A stretch of DNA of 6,133 nt from Candidatus Methylomirabilota bacterium (GTDB lineage Bacteria; Methylomirabilota; Methylomirabilia; Methylomirabilales; 2-02-FULL-66-22): positions 1 through 6,133 of the forward strand of contig JACQVO010000220.1 of the NCBI GenBank assembly GCA_016209725.1, written 5' to 3'. A program made the position numbers and the translations under genes. Of the stretch, positions 1 to 4,529 are shown in pieces (position 1 is the stretch's first letter; every line of letters starts with the position of its first letter). Below the pieces are notes generated by a model. It searched no databases and was not told the DNA's origin. It worked only from the letters and a program-made list of their open reading frames with translations.

Positions 1-878
1 AGTACGCCGATCTGGCCAACAACCTGGGGTATATTAACCAGCGCACCCAGGGGATGGTGGATCGCTTTCTCCGGGGGCGGATCCCCCCACCCGGGGAACC
101 GGTCACGGATCCGGATCGGTCCATGAGAAAGACCGTCGAGGATCTCTGCGAGCGTGTGGACGTGGCCATGGAGAGTCTGGCGCTCCACCGGGCCCTGGAG
201 GCCATCTGGGATTGCCTGGACGCGGCGAATCAGTACATCGACGGGCAAAAACCGTGGGAGCTGGCGAAACGAGATCCCGCAGCCTTGCGGCGCGTGCTCG
301 GCCACGCCTGCGAGGCCCTCCGCCTGGTGACATTGCACCTCTGCCCATTCATGCCGACCACGGCCGACCGCATGTGGAGCCGACTCGGCCTCCCGGGTTC
401 GCCTGCCGATGCGCGCCTCGACAAGGAGGGAATCTGGGGCCGCGCGGAGGAGCGAGACTCGCGGCCGGGCGACGCCCTGTTCCCGAGGGTGGAATTGTCG
501 CTGGAGGAGAGCCCGCCTCCCTCCGCGGATTCTTCGGCCCCCGCCGTGGCAGAGGAGATCAGCCTGGAGGAGTTCCGGCGCCTGGACCTCCGCGTGGCGG
601 AGATCCTGGAGGCCAGGGCGGTCCGCGGGTCCAAGAAGCTGGTGGAGCTCAGGGTCAGCACGGGAACCACGCAACGGACCATCGTGGCGGGCATCCTGCT
701 GGAGTATCCACCGGCCGAGCTGGTCGGGAAGCGGATCGTGATCGTCGCCAACCTCAAGCCCTCCAGGCTCATGGGGGTCGAATCGCGGGGGATGCTCTTG
801 GCGGCCACCGGCCCGGACGGGCGCATCGTTCTGCTGACGCCCGAGAAGCCCGTGGCACCCGGATCGCAGGTCAAGTAG
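1..878 (+). CDS. metG: Methionyl-tRNA synthetase, C-terminal part (5' truncated by window edge)
   Basis: Cytoplasmic enzyme that charges tRNA(Met) with methionine using ATP. The reading frame is open from base 3, so about 291 C-terminal residues are visible; the Rossmann catalytic core (HIGH, KMSKS) lies outside the window. Visible first is the end of the catalytic/stem region (LANNLGYINQRTQGM, like the family's LANDLGNLLNRT). The helical anticodon-binding domain follows, with NQYIDGQKPWELAK (bases about 228-269) and LHLCPFMPTTADRMW (about 333-377), then FPRVE. A Pro/Ser/Ala-rich linker (about 505-555) leads to an EMAP/Trbp111-like tRNA-binding domain (about 558-875). That domain carries FRRLDLRVAEI, the KKLVEL segment, NLKPSRLMGVESRGMLLAA and a PGSQVK end. 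This appendix usually mediates dimerisation and tRNA binding in bacterial MetG. The call is secure. The first in-frame ATG in the window (54) is internal and not a start. Confidence 0.96.
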   Translation, partial: YADLANNLGYINQRTQGMVDRFLRGRIPPPGEPVTDPDRSMRKTVEDLCERVDVAMESLALHRALEAIWDCLDAANQYIDGQKPWELAKRDPAALRRVLGHACEALRLVTLHLCPFMPTTADRMWSRLGLPGSPADARLDKEGIWGRAEERDSRPGDALFPRVELSLEESPPPSADSSAPAVAEEISLEEFRRLDLRVAEILEARAVRGSKKLVELRVSTGTTQRTIVAGILLEYPPAELVGKRIVIVANLKPSRLMGVESRGMLLAATGPDGRIVLLTPEKPVAPGSQVK

Positions 879-919
879 CTCCGCAGTTACTACGAAGCGA
901 GACGAAGGGGCTCATCACG

Positions 920-982
920 ATCCGCAGATTCCACAGATGTGACCGCCCAGAAACCTCCGTTGAATCTGCGTAATTTGCGGAT
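920..982. repeat. Imperfect inverted repeat between metG and purM
   Basis: Arm one (920-938) and arm two (964-982) are 19 nt each, and 16 of 19 positions pair when arm two is compared with the reverse complement of arm one. The spacer is 25 nt. The arms are variants of the ATCTGCGGAATCTGCGGAT-like theme that I have often seen scattered through intergenic regions of environmental bacterial genomes. It sits 41 nt downstream of the metG stop and 45 nt upstream of the purM start. In the transcript it would form a stem-loop without a following U-tract, so it is not a textbook terminator. It is probably a REP-like dispersed element; copy number cannot be tested from one window. Confidence 0.6.
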
Positions 983-1014
983 TGATCAAGGTTTCTTGCG
1001 GTTCTTCGGTGGAA

Positions 1015-1022
1015 AGGGGAGA
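1015..1022 (+). promoter_or_regulatory. Ribosome binding site of purM
   Basis: A purine-rich AGGGGAGA stretch ends five bases before the ATG at 1028, a normal Shine-Dalgarno spacing. It supports that ATG as the start. No convincing -35/-10 pair is visible between the inverted repeat and this site. Confidence 0.6.
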
Positions 1023-1027
1023 GTGGC

Positions 1028-2107
1028 ATGACGGACGCCAGTTACACCAAGGCGGGCGTCAACACCGTGGAGGAAGAGACGGCGCTGGCCGGTTTGCTCA
1101 AGTGGGTGGGCAAGACCCTGGAGTTCGGCGCCCGGCGATCGGCCCTGGATTTCGGTTACTTCGCCAGCGTCCTGGACCTCGGCAACGGGTTGGGCCTGGC
1201 TCTGTCCACCGATGGGGTGGGAAGCAAGCTGCTCGTGGCGCAGTTGCTGGACAAGTACGATACCATCGGCATAGACTGCGTGGCCATGAACGTCAATGAC
1301 GTCCTGTGTGTCGGTGCTGAACCCCTCTGCATGCTCGATTACATTGCCGTCCAGGAGGCCGACCGCGACCTCCTCGAACAGATCGGGAAGGGGCTTTACG
1401 AGGGGGCGCGGCAGGCCAATATCTCCATTCCGGGCGGCGAGATCTCCCAGATCCGCGAGATAATCAAGGGCGAGCGGGAGGGGCGGGGTTTCGACCTGGC
1501 CGGCGCCTGCGTCGGCCTCGTTCCCATGGACCGGATCCTCGTCGGCCAATCCATCCAGCCGGGGGATGCCGTCATCGGCCTCCGGAGCAGCGGGATCCAC
1601 AGCAACGGACTGACCCTGGCGCGAGAGGTCTTCTTCAAGAAGGCCGGGTACCAGCCGGACAGGTATGTGGGAGAACTGGGCCGAACCATCGGCGAGGAGC
1701 TTCTCGAGCCGACGCGGATCTATGTCCGGGAGATCCTCGAGCTCCTCCGCTCCGGCCTGGACATCAAGGCCCTGATCCACATCACCAGCGACGGCTTTCT
1801 CAACCTCGCCCGGGTGCAGGCCAAGGTGGGCTACGTCCTCGAGGCGCTGCCCGACCCCCAACCCATCTTCACCCTCTTGCAGCAGGTGGGCCGGGTCAGC
1901 GATGAGGAGATGTTCTTCGTCTACAACATGGGGACGGGGTTCTGTGTCGTGGTCGCCGCCGCCGACGCCGATCGGGCGCTGGATGTGGTCGGGCGGCTGG
2001 GCCTGGAGGCCTTCCGCCTCGGCCGCGCCGTTTCCGATCCGGAGCGCAAGGTCCATCTCGTTCCCAGGCGCCTGGTGGGCGAAGGCAGCCGCTTCCGCCG
2101 TATCTGA
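1028..2107 (+). CDS. purM: Phosphoribosylformylglycinamidine cyclo-ligase (AIR synthase), divergent type
   Basis: Catalyses ATP-dependent closure of FGAM to aminoimidazole ribotide in de novo purine synthesis; cytosolic and normally dimeric. The 359 residues are slightly longer than the usual ~345. The N-terminal YTKAGVN matches the family's Y-x-x-AGV. The ATP/Mg signature is S-TDGVGSK (residues 60-67). Further family motifs follow: ND-VLCVGAEP (90-99), LDY (103-105), GGE (136-138), DLAGACVG (156-163), SSGIHSNG (187-194), LLEPTRIYV (225-233), VSDEEMF (290-296) and NMGTG (300-304). Two places depart from the classical bacterial form. GGETAEMPG is GGEISQIRE here, and the glycine-rich HITGGG is HITSDG (251-256), followed by FLNLARV. 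I associate this variant with archaea and deep-branching bacteria. The start is backed by a good Shine-Dalgarno. It heads a tight cluster with the receiver and PilZ genes. A non-PurM member of the PurM/ThiL/HypE/SelD superfamily is possible but less likely. Confidence 0.9.
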   Translation: MTDASYTKAGVNTVEEETALAGLLKWVGKTLEFGARRSALDFGYFASVLDLGNGLGLALSTDGVGSKLLVAQLLDKYDTIGIDCVAMNVNDVLCVGAEPLCMLDYIAVQEADRDLLEQIGKGLYEGARQANISIPGGEISQIREIIKGEREGRGFDLAGACVGLVPMDRILVGQSIQPGDAVIGLRSSGIHSNGLTLAREVFFKKAGYQPDRYVGELGRTIGEELLEPTRIYVREILELLRSGLDIKALIHITSDGFLNLARVQAKVGYVLEALPDPQPIFTLLQQVGRVSDEEMFFVYNMGTGFCVVVAAADADRALDVVGRLGLEAFRLGRAVSDPERKVHLVPRRLVGEGSRFRRI

Positions 2108-2111
2108 AGAC

Positions 2112-2126
2112 CCTCCTCTTTGGAGG
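2112..2126 (+). promoter_or_regulatory. Shine-Dalgarno sequestered in a 5-bp hairpin
   Basis: CCTCC (2112-2116), a five-base loop (2117-2121) and GGAGG (2122-2126) form a perfect stem. The right arm is the start of a near-consensus Shine-Dalgarno GGAGGTG (2122-2128), five bases before an ATG at 2132. The left arm begins five bases after the purM stop codon. A ribosome terminating on purM would cover the left arm and free the site, a layout typical of translational coupling. The structure is read directly; the regulatory role is inferred. Confidence 0.5.
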
Positions 2127-2131
2127 TGGCA

Positions 2132-2146
2132 ATGCATCTCGCGTGA
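2132..2146 (+). other. Four-codon leader ORF (Met-His-Leu-Ala-stop) ahead of the receiver gene
   Basis: The ATG at 2132 has the best Shine-Dalgarno in the window but runs into TGA at 2144-2146 after four codons. It is in the same frame as the receiver protein; if TGA were read through, five further codons would join it to the receiver's second residue (Pro). It may be a leader peptide for stop-and-reinitiate coupling. Otherwise it may be the original start of the receiver gene interrupted by a point mutation or sequence error. Confidence 0.35.
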
Positions 2147-2158
2147 CGGGGGACCCCA

Positions 2159-2536
2159 GTGCCGCGCGTCCTGGTCGTCGAGGACAACGCCGTCAATGTG
2201 GAGCTGGTGACCGCGCTCTTGGAACAGGAGGGCTGCCAGGTGCTCGTGGCGGGGACGGCCGAGGCGGCGCTTCGCCTCGCGCGGACGGCGCGCCCGCATC
2301 TCATCCTCATGGACGTGCAACTGCCGGGCATGACCGGGTATGAGGCGGCCCGCCAGCTCAGAGACGATCCGAGCACGGCCGCCATCCCCGTCGTGGCTGT
2401 CACGGCGCAGGCCATGCGCGGGGATGAGGCTCGCGCGGCCCAGGCCGGCTGCGCGGGATATATGACGAAGCCCCTGGATGCCCAGATTTTCCGGCACACC
2501 CTGCACCGGCTTCTGCCGAAGGGCGAGAGGGGATAG
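2159..2536 (+). CDS. Stand-alone response regulator receiver protein (CheY/DivK type)
   Basis: A single REC domain of 125 residues with no output domain, expected to be phosphorylated by a histidine kinase and to act through protein contacts in the cytoplasm. Conserved positions are present: acidic pocket E8-D9 (in VLVVEDN), phospho-acceptor D52 in LILMDVQLPGMTGYE, switch threonine T82 in VVAVTAQAM, and K104-P105 in GYMTKPLD. The VEDNAVN and MDVQLPGM wording is typical of DivK-like regulators and of receivers linked to hybrid kinases. The start is GTG with a weak GGGGGA stretch 5 nt upstream. A stronger Shine-Dalgarno and ATG at 2132 are in the same frame but separated by TGA. It lies 51 nt after purM and 21 nt before the PilZ gene, suggesting one transcript. 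The cognate kinase is not in the window. Confidence 0.92.
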   Translation: MPRVLVVEDNAVNVELVTALLEQEGCQVLVAGTAEAALRLARTARPHLILMDVQLPGMTGYEAARQLRDDPSTAAIPVVAVTAQAMRGDEARAAQAGCAGYMTKPLDAQIFRHTLHRLLPKGERG

Positions 2537-2541
2537 GTCCC

Positions 2542-2551
2542 AGGTGGGGGG
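2542..2551 (+). promoter_or_regulatory. Ribosome binding site of the PilZ gene
   Basis: The AGGTGGGGGG stretch lies 6 nt ahead of ATG 2558 but only 3 nt ahead of the adjoining GTG 2555. Spacing therefore favours the ATG as the start. Confidence 0.5.
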
Positions 2552-2557
2552 CAGGTG

Positions 2558-2941
2558 ATGGCGCTGCCGTTCGAACGCCGGCGAAGCGGTCAGACCCGAT
2601 TCCCAATTCGGGTGCCGGCCCTGACCGAGCCCATCCAACGTCTGGGTGGCTCCACGCGGGGAGAAGCCGAGGATCTGAGCTCTGGCGGGGTCCTCCTTCG
2701 ACTGGAGCAGGATCTGGTCCCCGGCGATCCGGTGCGCGTAACCCTGTGCCTGACCACGCAGCCGCCACTCACCATGGCCGGAACCGTCGCCTGGGCCCAC
2801 CCCCACCCGATCTTCGCGGGCTGGGCCCTTGGCGTCCGGTTCAACGAGGAACTGCCCCGGGAGATGGTGGGCGATATCGCCGACGCCGAACACCCGCCGT
2901 GGCTCACCCCACGCGCCAACATCCGGCCGCCCCGGGCGTGA
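2558..2941 (+). CDS. Small PilZ-domain protein, probable c-di-GMP receptor
   Basis: About 127 residues, essentially one PilZ beta-barrel. Both halves of the c-di-GMP-binding signature are visible: RxxxR as RFPIR (residues 14-18) and D/NxSxxG as DLSSGG (39-44). The barrel strands follow: VLLRL, DPVRVTLCL, GTVAWAH and GWALGVRFNE. The end of the domain and a Pro-rich tail (HPPWLTPRANIRPPRA) close the protein. No signal peptide or membrane segment is seen, so it should be cytosolic. ATG 2558 is preferred over GTG 2555 on ribosome-site spacing. It follows the receiver gene by 21 nt and probably shares its transcript, so a phosphorelay and c-di-GMP may feed the same process, perhaps motility, pili or exopolysaccharide. 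The target cannot be told from the sequence. Confidence 0.88.
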   Translation: MALPFERRRSGQTRFPIRVPALTEPIQRLGGSTRGEAEDLSSGGVLLRLEQDLVPGDPVRVTLCLTTQPPLTMAGTVAWAHPHPIFAGWALGVRFNEELPREMVGDIADAEHPPWLTPRANIRPPRA

Positions 2942-2970
2942 CGCGTACGCCCCCGATGCGGTCGTGCCTG

Positions 2971-2993
2971 CCGGGGTCCCTCGATCCCCCCGG
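2971..2993. terminator. Possible weak terminator hairpin between converging genes
   Basis: CCGGGG (2971-2976) and CCCCGG (2988-2993) form a 6-bp GC stem with an 11-nt loop, 30 nt after the PilZ stop and between two converging genes. There is no U-tract after it on either strand. Position is the main argument, so it may just reflect GC-rich sequence. Confidence 0.25.
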
Positions 2994-3023
2994 TAGATCC
3001 ACCCATCATCCGTCGGCTGCTGT

Positions 3024-4148
3024 TTATTCTCGCATCTTCTCTGGATCAATCCCCAGGCTCTTGCACCAGTCACGATAGGCGAGGGGCGAGACCTCGGACG
3101 GCTTGATCTCGCTGCGACCGCCCCAGAAGGCGTTGGTATAGGCGGCAGGGATGCCGGCCTCGGCGAGGTGTCGGTCGATGGCGGCTTTGTGGGCGAGCAG
3201 CACCTGCTTGTCGGTGCCGTGGGCAACGCCCATGATGTTCACGTTGTGGAACTCGGGGCCGCCTTCGCGCCAGTAGGCGTGCGTCATGATGTGATGGCGG
3301 CCCACTTCGCGGCCCGCGTCGATCTCGCGGCCCGGCGGCACGGCGAAGTGAAACAGCGCGTTGAAGCGGGTCACGCGCTCGCCGCCCGCGACGGATTTGA
3401 CGTGCTCCAGGAACGTCGAGAAGCGGCCGATGATCTTGCGGCCGTCGAAGTCCTTGGCGATCGCGAAGAACCGCTCCAGCGGCACGCCTGCCTCTGTGGC
3501 GCGCGCATCCCAGAGGTTGGGAACTAGCTCCTCCGGCTCGAACTCGCGCTTCAGTGCCACCAGGACGCGCCACTCCAGCTCATTCAGCGTCGTGACCGTC
3601 ACATCCGTGACGTCGGCTGGCACCTCGGCGCGACTGCCCGGTTCCAGCCCGCGCCGCCGCACATGGCCGACGCCGAGCGCGAACAGCTTCTTGGCGGGCA
3701 GGAGGAGGAACCGCTCCGCGCCCGTCTGCCGCGCGAGGACCTCGCAGTGCCGGGTCATCGAGAAGCCCTGCGGAACCTTCAGCGTCGTCCAGAGCCGGTA
3801 CCCGGCCCCGGCGGTGGCGGCGTCGGTGGTGCGGATCACCACATGCCCGCTGAACGGGTCGCGCTCAAACATGTAGTCGAAGGCCGCGTCGAGTTTCTCC
3901 GGCGGCACCTGCCACGCCACGAGCGCGCCCTGCGCGAGGTTGGTGGCCAGCAACGTCTGCCGCACCCGCCGGATCGTCCCCGCCCGCAGCATCACCTGGA
4001 TGCGCGCGATCACCTCCGGCAGCTCCACCCCCGATTCCCGTGAGATTTCCCCCAGCGGATCGGGCTGGAACCCTTGGAGCCGGTCCTCGGACACAGCCAG
4101 GATCTTGGCGTTGATCGGGTCGGTGAAGGTGGAGGGGATGATGTTCAT
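3024..4148 (-). CDS. Tandem AsnC/Lrp-like protein resembling fused siroheme decarboxylase subunits (AhbA-AhbB / NirD-NirL)
   Basis: 374 residues built as two similar halves. Half one has a winged helix (about 10-65: DPINAKIL, EISRESGV, ARIQVMLRAGTIRRV), then an AsnC-type alpha/beta domain (about 66-160) with GYRLWTTLKVP (116-126) and LPAKKLF (150-156). Half two has LNELEWRVLVALKREF (188-203), a winged helix to about 245, then an alpha/beta domain with MTHAYWREGG (288-297) and HNVNIMGVAHG (301-311). The second-half motif parallels the His-Tyr-x-Arg ... Tyr-Asn-Leu ... His-Gly pattern I recall for AhbB/NirL, enzymes that decarboxylate siroheme to didecarboxysiroheme toward heme or heme d1. Automatic pipelines would often call this an AsnC-family regulator, which remains the alternative. 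A ~35-residue C-terminal tail (AAYTNAFWGGRSEIKPSEV...) extends past the family core. Start: ATG at 4148, with only a poor Shine-Dalgarno; the frame stays open upstream to a stop at 4221-4223 but without another ATG. No heme or denitrification gene adjoins it here. Confidence 0.7.
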   Translation of the reverse strand: MNIIPSTFTDPINAKILAVSEDRLQGFQPDPLGEISRESGVELPEVIARIQVMLRAGTIRRVRQTLLATNLAQGALVAWQVPPEKLDAAFDYMFERDPFSGHVVIRTTDAATAGAGYRLWTTLKVPQGFSMTRHCEVLARQTGAERFLLLPAKKLFALGVGHVRRRGLEPGSRAEVPADVTDVTVTTLNELEWRVLVALKREFEPEELVPNLWDARATEAGVPLERFFAIAKDFDGRKIIGRFSTFLEHVKSVAGGERVTRFNALFHFAVPPGREIDAGREVGRHHIMTHAYWREGGPEFHNVNIMGVAHGTDKQVLLAHKAAIDRHLAEAGIPAAYTNAFWGGRSEIKPSEVSPLAYRDWCKSLGIDPEKMRE

Positions 4149-4182
4149 CTGCCGGCAATTTCCCCTGGGCGCCCGTTGTGAT

Positions 4183-4206
4183 CCGAGAGGCTCCGTCGGT
4201 TCTCGG
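4183..4206. repeat. Short inverted repeat in the leader of the Ahb/Nir-like gene
   Basis: CCGAGA (4183-4188) and TCTCGG (4201-4206) are perfect 6-bp complements around a 12-nt centre, 35-58 nt upstream of the start at 4148. It could be a hairpin in the 5' leader or an operator-like dyad. Chance occurrence is quite possible at this GC content. Confidence 0.3.
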
Positions 4207-4217
4207 CTTCCGCTACT

Positions 4218-4245
4218 AATCTACCCCGTTAGAGCCCGAATGCAA
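4218..4245 (-). promoter_or_regulatory. Weak sigma70-like promoter candidate for the Ahb/Nir-like gene
   Basis: On the minus strand, TTGCAT (complement of 4240-4245) and TAGATT (complement of 4218-4223) are separated by 16 nt, about 70 nt before the start codon. Matches to consensus are 3/6 and 4/6, so this is only suggestive. It lies in the locally AT-richer part of the gap, downstream of the interspersed repeat, where a promoter would be expected. Confidence 0.22.
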
Positions 4246-4323
4246 AGACTCGCAGTGACACCCCCATCCCCGGGTTAGTGCTCTGGGTCGCAATTACAGT
4301 CACATATTCTGCGGACAGCCATG

Positions 4324-4403
4324 CCGTTCGTGGTGAGCGTGTCGAAGCGCGAACGGCGTCTCGCAGCCGAGAGATCGCCCTTCGACAAGCTCAGGGCGAA
4401 CGG
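4324..4403. repeat. Interspersed inverted repeat of the 'FALSLSKG' type
   Basis: Arms 4324-4347 and 4380-4403 (24 nt each) pair at 20 of 24 positions around a 32-nt centre. Read on the minus strand, the right arm encodes FALSLSKG, a string I recognise from spurious hypothetical proteins in many unrelated bacterial genomes, which marks a dispersed palindromic element. Smaller competing hairpins are nested inside: GCCGTTCG (4323-4330) with CGAACGGC (4350-4357), and GCCCT (4377-4381) with AGGGC (4393-4397). It lies wholly in intergenic DNA between two minus-strand genes. Confidence 0.75.
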
Positions 4404-4529
4404 TACTGGCCCGTTGAATATGTCGCCGAAGTTATGGCAGGGAGCACTTAGGTCTTGATCGCCCCAGCGGATCCTGCGTTCGGGCCGCACCCTGAGCCCC
4501 GATGTCTTTTTCGGATCGCGTGCTCGGTC

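Larger units (their letters stand above)
4149..4529. other. 381-nt intergenic region between rlmKL and the Ahb/Nir-like gene
   Basis: Holds, from right to left on the transcribed minus strand, about 125 nt without recognisable features (4404-4529), the interspersed inverted repeat (4324-4403), a weak promoter candidate (4218-4245) and a short dyad (4183-4206). I find no gene in it. A 71-codon minus-strand frame covering 4275-4490 only translates the repeat, giving the familiar FALSLSKG string, and has no other support. No clear rho-independent terminator for rlmKL is seen. Confidence 0.7.

Noticed and set aside
212..973. A 253-codon plus-strand frame overlapping metG
   Set aside because: Arg/Gly/Pro-rich shadow of the metG tRNA-binding region in another frame, with no recognisable domain.
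2555..2557. GTG as start of the PilZ protein
   Set aside because: The adjacent ATG at 2558 has better spacing from the purine-rich site at 2542-2551; the difference is one residue.
2943..2950. GCGTACGC palindrome just after the PilZ stop
   Set aside because: Eight bases only, expected by chance in GC-rich DNA; no second copy or flanking structure seen.
986..3226. A 746-codon open frame on the minus strand opposite purM, the receiver and PilZ genes
   Set aside because: Very long, but the plus strand here encodes three clearly recognised proteins with good ribosome sites. The antisense translation is low-complexity, rich in Gly/Ala/Asp/His and matches no family I know. Long antisense frames are common in GC-rich DNA.
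3070..4043. Several 100-170-codon frames on both strands inside the Ahb/Nir-like gene
   Set aside because: Arg/Pro/Ala-rich shadows of a gene whose own frame has consistent domain structure.
4275..4490. A 71-codon minus-strand ORF in the intergenic region
   Set aside because: Its only recognisable part (FALSLSKG) is the translation of the interspersed repeat; no ribosome site or family support.
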